A stretch of DNA of 64,000 nucleotides from Saccopteryx bilineata (GCF_036850765.1 NC_089493.1:186405140-186469139), one strand, 5' to 3'; shown: positions 36,537 to 48,708, counted from the stretch's first letter. Notes: generated from the letters alone by a model not told the origin. Numbers and translations: made by a program.

Positions 36537-39035
36537 AATTACAACATGTCTCAGTTCATACCAGTGACATTTTAAGGGCTTCAGTAGCTACAGGTAACTA
36601 GTGGACTAGTGGCTACTGTATTGCATGCAGAATTTAAGGGACTCACACATGACATATTCAAAATAATTTCTTTTATCCCACTAGATATGTGGAAGTTGAG
36701 AAATAAGAGTAAAGGTCTCAGATTTGAAATCTAATAACACCTCAAAACCAAAAGGAGAGGGATGTTACTCTAGTGCTAAGAACATGCAACCCAGCCTCAT
36801 TATTTATAAATGAAACCAATAAGAGTGAAATTTTTCATGAATAAAACAGAGTATAAACCTAGGTTAAAAAAAAACAAAACTGACAAGGCTCTGAGCCCTG
36901 CAGTGAAATCAGAAGTCTGAAATAGAAGTACTCTTATTTGATAGTGACTGAAATAAACAGATCTCCTCACCCATGGAGAGTAGAGAGGGGCTCAGAATGG
37001 CATAGAGAGGCAAGAAAAATTAGTTAGAAATAAAAGTTTCAATAATTAACCAAAACATACCTTTAGTAGTTAGTGATAATTGTACCTTCATTCAATTATC
37101 TCCAATTCCCAGGATAAACTAGATAAAATTGGTCCACCTTTTTGTATCTTGTTAAAAACTCATTTAGATGAGTTAATGAGTCAGTTATCATATTGCCTGG
37201 GGATTCTAGAAGAAAAACTAAATGTTTACTTTTATGTTTTTTAGTTATACACGATGCAAATCACCTAAAATCTGCATATTACAGTCACACTGACCAGATA
37301 ATTTTTTTTGCCAATATATTCTATATGTGTTACTTATTATTTTTAGCATATTCTTGTCATTTTATCTTAGTAGTTCTTATCCCCAGAGTGTCTATGATCA
37401 GCAGCAGGGAACAGGCAAACCTTAAAACAAGCTGTTACTAAATGTAGCAGAGTTAACGTGTTAAGGATTAATGCAAACATTTTCTCGGGGATATAATCAG
37501 ATAACTTCTCTGTTTAGAAACATGACTTATTATTTCATAAGACTTTATTTGTAGAAGGTAAAAATTATGTGTATCTTTTATCTTCTGTCCTACTAAATCA
37601 CCTCTGAAAGCCAGACATTCTGAAGAACAATTAGGAGTAGTGAGTTATTGTTTAAAATTTCACCAGGAGTGAGAATACTGAATTTCTCTGCAGGGCTGAA
37701 TAAAACTTCAGTGCAAGTATCAAATATTTACCGGGTCTCCAAATATATCCAGTCACCTTTCCTATAAAGAATCTCATACATACAAAATTGGCAAAAAGGA
37801 TCATACAGCATTTTTTTTTTTTTGACAATGTAGCTTCTTAAATCTTTTGAATCTATCTTGAAGTTTATCAGTAGACACCAGCCATCTGTTCAGCCTTTTT
37901 CTGGAAATGGTAATAGTTGTATGAGGCTTCTTATATGTGTGGCCTCTCTGGAAACAGACACAACTATTTGGTATCTTCTTCAGAAGGGAATGTGTGTAGG
38001 TAGCATTATGTAAAAATAATTCTCCCTGAGTTTAACATTATAATGTAAAAGCAGACATTTTCTGAATTATACTATGAAAGATTAAAGGGGTTTTCCTTTT
38101 CCTTTTTATTCTCTATAGTATAGGAGGAATCCAATTTTCCTGTGAAAATACATTAACCAATACGAAGTAATCTTGTTAGAACTTGTATCCTATTAACGTG
38201 CAATGCCTTTCCTGGCCTCTAGGGTGCTAAAATGCTTCTCAAATCACTTCCTTCCATGAACCCTGACCATCTCCAGGGCCCAATTTCTAGACCATCATAT
38301 GTGTATACTTTATTCTTCATCTCTTTACCATCCCAGCATTCAGATACCCTCATTGGCACTGTTACTGAGATTACCTGTTGACCTTCCTTCTTCCTTCTCC
38401 CACCTCCTACCACTTTACCTGTGTTCTCCATCCCCCTACCATCAGTGACCTTTAGAACTGTGACCTGCCTTCCTTCATAGGTCAGTCTAGAGTTGGCTTT
38501 GCATCCCTTTTTATCTAGCCTGGACACAGTCATCATTCATCTCAACTGTGCTCTCAACAGACTTTCTGTTCTTTTGTTCCCCTTAAACATCCACCAGACA
38601 ACTTGCTATTGAGAATAAGGACCAGTCTGAGCATTTGGTCTGTCTCATTCTATCTCAGCTGCTGAGGACTGCTAGAGGAACGTTACTAGCCACACTGAGC
38701 AGGTCCTGCAGGGTCAGAGAATCTCCTTTCTTCACTGCATTCTTAACCATGCCTGACCTTATTTTCCTTTTCTGCTTGTTGGCTCCAGTTTCCTGTTTTG
38801 TTGTGGCTGTTCCCAGTGCTACCAAGCTCTTAACACTTTACCCTTGATAGATGTCATATACTATTTCCTCTTCCCAATCAAAAAAAATCAATAGATAAAA
38901 TATTTAAAAAAAATCTCTTTGCTTAATGATTTTAAAAAATACACCACAATCTATTTTTTTATTTTCCTGAGATTTTTAAAACACAGTCCCATTTTAACAC
39001 TAATAAAAGTGCATTGCAGTTGCTTACCCATTTCT
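36537..39035. other. Non-coding DNA, nothing firmly recognised
   Basis: 38180-38860 is pyrimidine- and C-rich with frames of 70-105 codons on both strands. It may be an old repeat or a worn pseudogene, but I recognise neither. A T run lies at 37810-37823. Confidence 0.45.
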
Positions 39036-39256
39036 CTCCGGCTCTCAAAGGTGTGTCCACTTGGCAGTGTGGACATTTAGGGATGGATAATTCATTGTGG
39101 GGAGCTGTCTTTTGTCTAGAAGGATGTGTAACAGCCTATCTTGCTTATATCCAGTAGATAGCAGTAGCACACTCTCCCCAGTTTTGACAGAGAAAAATGT
39201 CCCCAGACATTGCCATATGCCCCCTGAGGGGGAAGTGACCCTGGCTGAAAACACTG
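39036..39256 (+). mobile_element. MER20-like hAT-Charlie element
   Basis: Sense MER20 order: 'cacttggcagtgtggacatt', 'ttcattgtggggagctgtct', 'agatagcagtagcacactct', 'tgtccccagacattgccata', 'gaaaacactg'. It is near full length with worn ends. The mirrored 69-codon frames here are shadows. Confidence 0.8.
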
Positions 39257-39279
39257 CTATAGATAATTACTTCTTTATG

Positions 39280-39375
39280 GACAGAGGTTGTGTTTTATTG
39301 ATGTAAATCCTTGACACTAAGTACCATGTTGGGAATATGATAAATGTTCAATAAATATTTGAATAAGTGAACAAA
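39280..39375 (+). mobile_element. L2 LINE 3' end
   Basis: 'gacagaggttgtgttttatt', then 'cttgacactaagtaccatgt' and 'aaatgttcaataaatatttg' plus 'aataagtgaacaaatga' give the standard L2 terminus. Confidence 0.65.
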
Positions 39376-39499
39376 TGAGTTTCTTCTTAAAGTCTTTTTT
39401 ATTCTCAGAAGCCACTGTTTTATCTGTGCTTCCATAGCTCTTAATATTTTGTTTTATATGTGCCTTTTTTCCTAATTACCTTGTTTGATTTCCTTGTAT

Positions 39500-39560
39500 G
39501 CTCAGCATCTATAGAATGAATGGAACATAGTAGGCTCTCAATAAACACTTATTTAATTAT
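39500..39560 (+). mobile_element. L2 3' terminus fragment
   Basis: 'gaatggaacatagtaggctc' followed by 'tcaataaacacttatttaat' matches the last bases of L2. Confidence 0.5.
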
Positions 39561-39844
39561 ATAGGCAATTTCTGGATCATGAATGAGATAGGTTCTGTAG
39601 TTTTGAACAAAGTTTAAGTATTTGTATGCACAGCAAGATAAAAATACATACTATGTTAAGACAAATATCTGTCTAAAGTGTACTTAATAGGTAAATCAAC
39701 CTGTTTCAGCTTACATACAAATTCAACCTAAGAACGAATCTATAGAACCTATCTCATTTATAACCCAGGGACTGCCTATATTCAACTTGTATATTGATAT
39801 CGATAAATTATTCTATGAATAATCAACAGATAAACACATTATCT

Positions 39845-39892
39845 TTTGATATATTCTATGAATATATCAAATATATTCTATGAATATATCAA
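39845..39892. repeat. Tandem 22-bp unit made of perfect palindromes
   Basis: Two identical 22-bp units lie at 39849-39870 and 39871-39892. The first forms a 12-bp-arm hairpin (TTTGATATATTC, loop TAT, GAATATATCAAA; 39845-39871), the second an 8-bp-arm one. A related ttattctatgaataa sits just upstream at about 39809. Confidence 0.85.
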
Positions 39893-39938
39893 ATAGGTTC
39901 AGACCACCTGTTTTTATCATTTTTGAGGTTCTATATAG

Positions 39939-40235
39939 CAGTGGTCCCCAACCTTTTTTGGGCCATGGACCGGTTTAATGTCAGAAAATATTTTCACGGA
40001 CCGGCCTTTAGGGTGGGATGGATAAATGTATCACGTGACTGAGACAAGCATCAAGAGTGAGTCATAGATGGATGTAACAGAGAGAATCTGGTCATTTTTA
40101 AAAAATAAAACATCGTTCAGACTTAAATATAAGTAAAATGGAAATAATGTAAGTTATTTATTCTTTTTCTGCGGACCGGTACCAAATGGCCCACGGACCG
40201 GTACCGGACCATGGCCCGGGGTTTGGGGACCACTG
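39939..40235. mobile_element. Non-autonomous hAT element (297 bp)
   Basis: The left end CAGTGGTCCCCAACC and the minus-strand right end CAGTGGTCCCCAAACC are hAT terminal inverted repeats, with further inverted GGGCCATGG and ACCGGT words inside. The 8-bp target copies ctatatag (39931-39938) and ctatatat (40236-40243) differ by one base. There is no coding capacity. The sub-terminal ends are GC-rich and the centre AT-rich. Confidence 0.9.
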
Positions 40236-40329
40236 CTATATATGATAACAATTGTGTGCTCTCACTTTGAGCAGGGCTTTCCTATTGTGGCACTCATGCC
40301 GACTGTAATTAACAATGAACTGTGTCCTT

Positions 40330-40470
40330 ACTTGTGTAGTGTCTGCCTCTGTAAGTTATTTGAGAGTGAAGACCATGGCTGCCCCTTTTATTTCACCGCC
40401 AAGTGGCTAGCACCGCTCTTGTGAAGAGTACATAGTAAATTGCTAGCCCTCGTCAAATGAATGAATGAAC
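40330..40470 (+). mobile_element. L2 LINE 3' end, worn
   Basis: 'gagagtgaagaccatggctg' and 'agagtacatagtaaattgct' before 'aatgaatgaatgaac' follow the L2 terminal text. Confidence 0.5.
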
Positions 40471-41839
40471 TAAAATTGTATTGATGCTAAATGGAACAGA
40501 AAACATATGTGGTTGGAGAATTTTGTTCAACGAATGTGTCATGGTTCACTGATTTATATGATGCAGCAGTCTTTGAACGTCTAGACTATTGTGCAGTTTT
40601 AGAAAGTTTCATCTTAGTCAAATTAGTGAAAAGTAATTGGCCCCTCTAAATGACTTCACAAATTTGAGAACTTGAGGCTGTCATAAGTCAGTGCAGACGT
40701 CTGGGATCCCAGACTTGCCATCTCCTGCAGCTCAGAGCGTTCATTTCCCAGTCCTAATGAATTAGCCCACGGTCTTAACTGACATACTGACCTTGCAAAC
40801 TCTAGCAAATGATCTCATCTGCCAGCTTCATTATCTATAGCTTTATTAGCCAAGGAAATTTGACAATAAAGCGTGAAACAATCATAATTCATCTACATAC
40901 TAATGCTATAAATTATACTCCTATCAAACAAAAGGAACCAGTATAATCCCTAACATTGGATCTCACAAAAAACATTTTGGTTCCATATTTCAAATATAAA
41001 ATAAATAGCATTGCTCTGTCATTGTCTGAAACTTTGTATGAACCCATAAATTTTTTGGTCTCAAAAGTGAATGTTTTGTTAGCATTTTGGAGAACAGACT
41101 ATTGCTTAAAAGCCTAAATGTAGTGTCCTTTGAGGAATGTTCTCCATCAGAGGAAATTGGCATGCTATCTTAAAGAGCAATAATACTAAAATAAAAAAAA
41201 TTCTCTTTTCATACACATTGCTGCATGTTTTCTTTTCTTATCAAGGGCTCCCATTGTTCTCTAGAGGAATCCCAATTTTAAAAATGTGCAATAGACATCT
41301 TTACTATAGAGGCTAACACTCAAAATTGTTCAGGAGAAGCTGAGACATGGCCTTTCATTTGCTTAGAAATTGGAAGCAAAGAAATCATAGGAAACAATCT
41401 GTAGTAAATGACTTCTAATGGAAGCATGCCATATTTTTTATTAACTGACTTAGAATGTTTTGAAGGAAATGATATGCGGATATTTGAAAGTGATCCTAAG
41501 CACAAGTGGTCGTATTAGGCACCTGTTGACTCTTTTATACCGTGCATAACTTAATGTAAAAGACAATCATTTCTCACAAAAGTGTATGACTACGTTCCCC
41601 GTAGGTAGCACAAATTACAAAAGTAGTAAATTGTCATTTCAACTTAGAACTTACCAATATTTCTGTGGAGATTTTATTGTAGCTCAGAGAGTCTCTCTTA
41701 TGGATGTTTTCGCTCCTTTTCAGATTCTAGGAAATATGCAGGTATTTTCCAGGACATCAAGAGTTATTATTTTGTTTATTTCCATGGCCAGCAGCATCAA
41801 ATCCAAATGCCCAGGATGCTGATGGTTGGTCTTCTGTGG
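40471..41839. other. AT-rich non-coding DNA
   Basis: No gene or named repeat supported. Confidence 0.55.
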
Positions 41840-42140
41840 ACCCTTCCAGCTCCCTCCCATGTGCCCCTTTGTTCCTGTCCTGCAACTCTGCACAGTGTGC
41901 AAGCACCCGTAGTGCCTAAAAGTGTGCCCTTTCTGGCTGCGCTGCTCGCTGCCCGTGGAATAAGGCCCTCGGCCTTTGTCCTCCTGGCACACTCTCCTTG
42001 TCTTTCAGTCTCAGCTCGAGCCCTCACTGTCCCCTCGCCGAGGCTGTCACTGGTTTTTCCAGACAGGCTTACCAGCTCGTTCCTCCACACACCTCATTCT
42101 TTCCTTGACCTCCCCTCCACCACTCCCTTCACTTTAGAAC
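41840..42140 (+). mobile_element. Probable L2 LINE remnant
   Basis: 'tggcacactctccttgtctt' followed by 'cagtctcagctcgagccctc' and 'actgtc' resembles the L2 text 'catccttcaggtctcagctcaaatgtcac'. This old LINE explains the GC-rich patch and the overlapping 90-152 codon frames on both strands; none has a recognisable domain. Confidence 0.4.
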
Positions 42141-42436
42141 AAATTATTCGAAGTGCCATTATCAACATTGGTGGACCCAGTGGTGCCACTGTCCTCAGCA
42201 GCGATGGGACCACATGTAGAAAAGGCTTTCATTCTTGGCCTTTGGAGAAAACCGTTGATGGTTAGGATCCCATTCAGGAAGGAACAACATTGTCTCAGGA
42301 GCTTCCATTTCTGTAATTATAATTTAGCGAAATATATATGGATGTAAAATCTACGATTTAAGTTCCTTAATGGACATTAAATCATTGAGTTTGTTAAAAT
42401 ATAAAGTGTTGTCATGGCAGTCTATTACATATTCCT

Positions 42437-42764
42437 TTTTTTTTTTTTAACAGAGTCAGAGAGAGAGTCAGAGAGAGGGATAGACAGACAGGAACGGAGA
42501 GATGAGAAGCATCAATCATTAGTTTTTCATTGTGTGTTGCAACACTTTAATTGTTCATTGATTGCTTTCTCATATGTGCCTTGACCGTGGACCTTCAGCA
42601 GACCAAGTAACCCCTTGCTCGAGCCAGCGACCTTGGGTCCAAGCTGGTGAGCCTTGCTCAAACCAGATGAGGCCGCGCTCAAGCTGGCGACCTCAGGGTC
42701 TCGAACCTGGGTCTTCTGCATCCCAGTCCGACGCTCTATCCACTGCGCCACTGCCCAGTCAGGC
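42437..42764 (-). mobile_element. tRNA-derived SINE, type B
   Basis: Minus-strand head GCCTGACTGGGCAGTGGCGC (about 42745-42764), a B-box region GGTTCGAGACCC near 42698-42710 on the complement, the type B middle, and a T-run tail at 42437-42450. Target copies tattacatattccttt (about 42423) and tagtacatattacttt (42765-42780) have two mismatches. Confidence 0.9.
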
Positions 42765-42849
42765 TAGTACATATTACTTTGAAATATCTTGGGGACTATG
42801 TCTAAAGTTTTAATGTTAAAGAAAGCATGAGTTTTTATAGAGTAACAAC

Positions 42850-43550
42850 GTGTGTTAGTCAAATAAGTTTGTAAATATGATGTATATGTTTGCTCGCTTA
42901 TAGTTTGAATTGGGTGTGGGAAATAAGCTGTAAGCAGGCAGGGTCATTATAGCCCGAGGCTTAGTTTTAAGACTAAGCCTTTTCCACACTTTTAATACTA
43001 AGATCTTTTCAAAACTAAGCTTTCCCCCACACCTTGACTGTTGCATGACGTGGGGTGGTGCACTCTTATGAGGAGTCCCATTTATGCCTCAGATAAGTGA
43101 CTTTGTATCAGAGACTTCCTTATTTGTATATTGGCCTAAAGGCTTTAATTTGTGCACTGTAAAAAAAAAAAGGCAGACCAGGGGCTCTCGCTCACTTGGT
43201 TCCTGCCATTAGCATTGCAGGGGAGAAGCAGCCAAGATGGCGGAGTGCTGAAGGAGAAGCCAGTTAGTGCAGAGTTTGTGCAGAGAGAAGGAGATGGGGA
43301 ACAGAGGTGAATAAGGCTGGTGAGGTAGAAACCTTTGATTCTAGGAAACTCAGATGAAGCAGTGGCTTTGGGAGCCCTGAATGGAAAGGGAAGTGTTTTC
43401 CCATGGTGTGTATTTCTCGCCTGCTGGGTGCGAGCTAGGATTAAAGGTAATGGCCCACCAGCTCTTGGCTCGGTTGTTTCATTATCGTCTGTCCTAATCA
43501 AATGCTAACCTGCACGGGCCAGGTGGCTGTGGTGGCCGTAGCTACTGGCT
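42850..43550 (+). mobile_element. Retrovirus-like LTR (solo), old
   Basis: It has the layout of an LTR with leader: 'tgtgttagtcaaataagttt' at the left, a repeated actaagcctt/actaagctttc motif (42970-43025), a TATA-like 'tttgtatattggcctaaagg' (about 43122), and an A run at 43160-43170 where a polyadenylation signal would be expected. It is followed by GC-richer text. From memory it resembles a bat ERV LTR family. No viral genes are next to it; boundaries are uncertain. Confidence 0.45.
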
Positions 43551-43734
43551 TTACAATGTGTTATTAATGTAACTTTTCAGAGGTTTTTCTTTAAGATATT
43601 CCTGCACTAGAAGTGAAACTAGACTAAATGGTACCTAAGACCTCTTCATAATTTTAATATAATGATGAACACATTTGTGTTTTGTTATTTATACCAAGCA
43701 ATGATCTTAACTTAGCCATATATTACATTCATCC

Positions 43735-43815
43735 AGATAACTTTTAAAACTAATAATGGCCAGGTCCCAGCCCTGAAGAGTGAGGCCAGAATTCCTACGG
43801 ATGGGACTTAGGCTT
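43735..43815. mobile_element. Short MER5-like remnant
   Basis: 'gataacttttaaaactaata' followed by 'atggccaggtcccagccctg' is the worn MER5A text (cttttaaaaataccgatgcccaggcccc). Confidence 0.4.
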
Positions 43816-44822
43816 CTTTCAACGTTCCTGAGTCATTTCCATGCACAGTCAGTGCTGAGAATTACTGACATAAAGGTCAAGTCATTAACACTATTTATCA
43901 ATATGTTTTCAAAAAAGAATGGTACAAGAGCTCTAAGGAATCGATTTTCTTCTCTTCTAGCACAATGTAGGAAGTATGACAGTGATTTTCAAAGCAGAAA
44001 CAAATTAGAGGAACCTTTGCTGATGCTTGTTCAGGACTTTAGTAAATGCTGGTCATTTTCTCGGAGTGGTTACTCCTCTCTCATTCTTTTCCCTCTGCTT
44101 GTGCCTTCCTCCTGAGAGGAAAGGGTCCGTACCTGCCTGCTCTCTCATTGTTATTCATTGGTCCAAGGAAGCTGAGATGGGCATCTCGGTTTATTTAATC
44201 AGTGGTTTTCTACAAGAAGGATAGGAATCATCTCAGTGTATCAGAACTGATATGTCGCAATGTCCATCAGAAGAGATTAGTAGGCTTCTGTCGGGGTAGA
44301 CGCCACAGGGTAGAATGAAACCTGAAGTTAGGTTAAGTAATTGGGTTCTTGTTCAATAAACGTGCTTGTTTGTGCTGTGTAATGAAAGATCTTCGGTGCA
44401 ATGGACGTCTGAATCCAAATACCCTTCGGATTTTCTGATGGATAAAGAGATAAGGGTGAAAGGGATTTAATTTAGAACTATTGAAAAACTTTAAAGAGAT
44501 TAGAAAAATTGGTAAATGCACTTTTTTTAAAAAAAGTCTGAACTCTTTTTTACTTATCAGGACAAATTGTTTTTTTAAAAATTGACAAAACCTTTGTTGG
44601 TTTTGTTTCGTTTTCGTTGCCTTTTATTTCCTGTTGGCCATAAATAACTGACCTGAAAGACTTCGGTTATGAAGAGGATCATGGAGAAGCTGTTGTCTTT
44701 CAGCCATTGTGCCCGAACCTGGATTTAGGAAGTGATAACACTTTTAAAAGACTCTCACCAAGTGTCACAGCAAAAGCAAAAGGCCACACATTGGTGAAAA
44801 GAACAAACCACATGTCTTGTTT
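43816..44822. other. Non-coding DNA, nothing recognised
   Basis: The 111-codon frame at 43780-44115 has no domain I recognise. No gene supported. Confidence 0.5.
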
Positions 44823-44836
44823 CAAGTGATCATTTT

Positions 44837-44916
44837 AAAAAAGTGTTTTATTGAGTTATTGGAATGACACTGGTCAATAAAATTATATAGGTTTCAGGTA
44901 TACAATTCTATAATAG
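44837..44916 (-). mobile_element. Very short L1 3' end insertion with target duplication
   Basis: 80 bp of antisense L1 3' end ('ttattgagttattggaatga', 'gtcaataaaattatataggt', 'ttcaggtatacaattctata'), the same family as 30355-30790. It is flanked by caagtgatcatttt (44823-44836) and caagtgattgtttt (44917-44930), a worn target duplication. It is therefore a severely 5'-truncated insertion and not a deleted larger copy. Confidence 0.75.
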
Positions 44917-44930
44917 CAAGTGATTGTTTT

Positions 44931-46469
44931 TTTCTATAACACCAATACTCACTAGTGTATCGAAGCTTCTGTTAAAAAAGAAAAAAAAGGCCAAACCAAT
45001 TTTTTAGAAAAACACATTTTAAAAACATATGTAATCCTGTATATATAAGCTATCAGAATGGTGTGGAAATGGAGTATTGGGTGGAATCTGATGAAATATA
45101 TTAATCTCAACAATAAAATCATTCATGCTTTGGGTTTTCCAAACATTGTCCCGGCTGTTTTTAAACAGTAATTATTAGAATCTGTTGACTTTCTTTAGGA
45201 TAAAAAAAAATCTATTAAGAGAAATGAGAAATAAGGCTCTTTCTTTTTGCTTCACTCATTTTACATGTGATTAAGTAAAAGACTTTTTTTGTGGGGGAAG
45301 TCATGGATTCACAACTCAAAGGGGAAGGGGTCCCCAATTCGGAGAGGGGAGAAAATCCCTTGACTGCACCAGTATCAGTTTTTAAACTCTCTGCACTACC
45401 TGGTCCATTGAGAGTGTTCCATCCCCGGTTCAAATCACCTGCCTCTGGTCCTCTCAGCTTCTTTGTTTCCCAGCTCTACGGCCATCTACTTATTCACACT
45501 TTCTCTACCTTTGTTATTTCCCCAGACTTCCCCTTTTCCTCCTTTCTCTGTTCCCGATTTGTATCTAAAAGACCACACTCCTTTTGTGAGTCAAGTGTCT
45601 AGCCCATAGATGGTTGTTGAAGCTAACTTTTCCCCAGGGCTGCCTAGCAAGCCACATGAAACAGCAGCGTCGGGAAGTCAGAACACAGGGTTGAAGCAGA
45701 ACTTCAGCTTAGAAATTTGTAAGCCTGGGCAGCTCTTTAGCACGTTGGAGATGTATTTTCTTTCCGCAGAGGGTCAAAGGTACAGCCAAGGGTGCATAGC
45801 AGTGCCGAAGTTGGGATTGTCTACTGATAAAAAAGTGATCTCTGCTTCTGAGAGCTGTGGGTGGGGGAAACAGAGTGATCTGTTTTAAAAGAGAAAAGTG
45901 TCTTCTAGAAAAGTAACCCTCCTTTTAAAAAAATCAGGATTTGGACTTCTCATTTTTCTTTAAACGAGGAGGGAGACCTTCTCCATTTCCCCTAACTCTT
46001 GACATCACTTTGGAACTGACAAGTTTAAACAAGAAGAGAATGAGATTGCCTCTGCCCACCTTGTTCTTGCATCTCTGACCGACAACAGAATGCTGCTGAA
46101 GGAGACGGGAAAAGCATTCTTGGCCAGAACTTTTCTGCTCTGTTTTTATTTTTACAGGATCATTTCTTGAGAGGGTATGTGGCCTTTTTGACATATATTA
46201 GGGGAGGTATCACACAGAGATACCCTTGATTTTTGTGTGTGTGTATTAATTCATAGTTAAGTGAAAAGCATTTTCATCTTATCTTTTTATGGTGAACAGA
46301 AGTTGATAAATACCAAAATGTAAAAAAGCAGCATGCAGAATGAAAGGAAAAGGATTGTAAACACACACACTCATGTACATAGTTCCTTTACACTCTTGCC
46401 CATAATGGATTATTTTCTTTAGCGTGATCTCTAAATATGTTTCTTTGGAGAAATTAGTTATACCAAAGT
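44931..46469. other. Non-coding DNA, nothing recognised
   Basis: The frames at 45291-45602 and 45610-45888 (103 and 92 codons) have no recognisable domain. No gene supported. Confidence 0.5.
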
Positions 46470-47020
46470 ACTAGAGTTCTGCTAATGTATCTGGCCTCCT
46501 TTATAACTATTCCCCTCAGTTCAAGATTTCATCTTTTCTTACCTAAACTATCAAGATAGTCTTTCACCATCATTCCTACAAATTCCAGTAAACTTCCCAT
46601 CTTCTTTTGCTATTCTGGTTTCCTGCACAAAATCCTTCAATATTTATTTCTTATTTGCCAAATCAGTTATGAGTGCCTAGCATTGGCTCTCAGGGTTGTT
46701 CACAGTTAGACCCGGCATGTAGGATTTCTCACCATGACATTTCTGTGCTGATGTCTCTGGTCTCTAGTTAAATTATGTACATGAGAGTGTGCAGGCCTTA
46801 CCCATGATATTTTCTCAACATAGCTGCTTTTGTGATCGACATAGATTTGCTGTAATTCTATTCATTTATCGAGACCCAGTTTAAATGACATTCTGTCCAT
46901 TTTTTCCTTCATTTATACTCTTCCAACTGTCAGATATCCACCACTTACCAATACCCTGGGGGTACTTTCATCATTAATTTATAACTTGTTCTGTCTTTGT
47001 TCCTTTAGTATTACAAACAC
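46470..47020 (+). mobile_element. Possible L2 LINE remnant
   Basis: 'cttttcttacctaaactatc', 'atttatcgagacccagttta' and 'aatgacattctgtccatttt' follow the order of the L2 3' region at low identity. Confidence 0.4.
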
Positions 47021-47759
47021 ACAATACCTTATGATGTGTTTATTTGCAAGTATACCAGTCAGATGTTCAAGAACCACATACTAGGAGTAAAGTCTCTCTT
47101 TAAACATAACATACTCACCACTCAAATCACTCTTTGTAGATGTATTAAATAGTTTAAATGCTTATTATAGAGTACTCATATAAAGTTTATTTTCTTATAT
47201 TTAATTTTTAAGGGTCTGATTAAATCATTAAGAAAAATTTTTACTAAGAATGCATTCAATGTCTTCTGTAGATGAACTTACATTCTGTCAAGAAGACAAA
47301 CCAACATCTTTCTCCAAAGACAGAAAATGCTCTTCATTTCTTGCTAATAATAATGGGAAATAGTTTAACCTCCCATTTTTTAGTCAAAAGTGGAACAGTG
47401 TTATTTGTCATGCATTGATTTGTTGTCTCTGAACTTATAAAGGTGCTTAGGCTGTTTATAGTCAGTGCAGGATGTCATGTATGTTCAGGTTTACCGATGG
47501 GACAGTGAGAATAAATCCTGTGGGGACTCTTAGATATGTGGCAAAGGGGACATAATACAATACTCTAGATACAAAGATTAATATGGAATTATATAAAATA
47601 ATCCTGAAACACTAGCTATCTTCTCAGACAGTACCAGCTATTTGAGAAGATACCATGCTTTACTGAAATCTATGTAAAATAAATTTCAAAAATTCTTATT
47701 TTGTGATTATAATTATTTTGAAATGGTTTCTATTTATAATATAAATTAATATTTGATCT
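47021..47759. other. AT-rich non-coding DNA
   Basis: No gene or named repeat supported. Confidence 0.55.
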
Positions 47760-47975
47760 AGTGCCCTGGCTGGCAAACTGCGGTTCATGAGCCACATGTA
47801 GCTCTTTGGCCCCTTGACTGTGGCTCTACCACAAAATACCACGTGCGGGCGCTACCTCGATTAGGAATGTACTAACTATATAGTTTAAATTTAAAAAATT
47901 TGGCTCTCAAAAGAAATTTCAATCATTGTACTGTTGATATTTGGTGCTGTTGACTAATGAGTTTGCCGACCACTG
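47760..47975 (-). mobile_element. Non-autonomous hAT element (~215 bp), bat type
   Basis: The minus strand starts CAGTGGTCGGCAAACTCATT and ends with the inverse, 'gcaaactgcggttcatgag', so both sub-terminal repeats are present. The plus-strand left tip reads tagtgccctggctggcaaac, several bases longer than the inverse of the right tip, so the left terminus has been altered. Between them is 'aaatttggctctcaaaagaa' text typical of the element. No coding capacity; the target duplication is unclear. Confidence 0.75.
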
Positions 47976-48695
47976 ATTTTGGATCCTAAATATACTAGAA
48001 ATATTTGTAGGTTGGAAAAACTGAGTAATATATTAAGCATGTAATCATTCCTTTTCTGCTTTACATTTTATAAAATATATGTAATATTTATCATGAGTTC
48101 CTTATAAATAATAATTAATTTTCTTCTGCACTAAAGTAATATGCAATTGATTATTTAGAGTGTATAGTAAAAATTAACAAGATTATCTTAATGCATATAT
48201 TCTACATAAGCAATTCCAAACAACAAAGTTCATTTGGCATGGAATGAAAATGTCTCATAATTGCTACCAAATTGCTACAAAATACCTACTAAATGCTGCC
48301 TAATCTTCAATCAAAAGTTAATTTGCTTTTATTTTTTTCTTTATAGAAATATCTTTATTTTAATAGTTTTATATATTATCATTCATATAATTAATATTAA
48401 TATTACTAATAAATTATTTATTGGGTTAATGTAGATAAAGCATTTAGCACATTGTGTTCCACAGAGTAAACAGTGAATGTTTCTCATTGCTATTAACATT
48501 ATTTATTTTAATAGCTGAATAGTATAGCATGTAATTTATTTAACTGATCTTTCTTAATAGAAAACTGTTTCTAAAATTCAAATTGAATTTTAATTGAACT
48601 TTCTGATTCACATTGGTGAATGAATATAAAGTTCTGAGTTTTTCAAATGATTTATAATAATACATAATACTGTTTATATAATAACTATAATAAAA
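47976..48695. other. Very AT-rich non-coding DNA
   Basis: Dominated by A, T and taat words; no gene or named repeat supported. Confidence 0.6.
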
Positions 48696-48708
48696 CCAAA
48701 TTATTGTA

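Noticed and set aside
38180..38860. Possible processed pseudogene or exon in a C/T-rich patch
   Set aside because: No continuous frame, splice pattern or product recognised; kept only as an unexplained stretch.
41807..42265. 152-codon plus-strand frame in a GC-rich patch
   Set aside because: Opposite-strand frames overlap it and the text resembles a worn L2 LINE; no domain seen.
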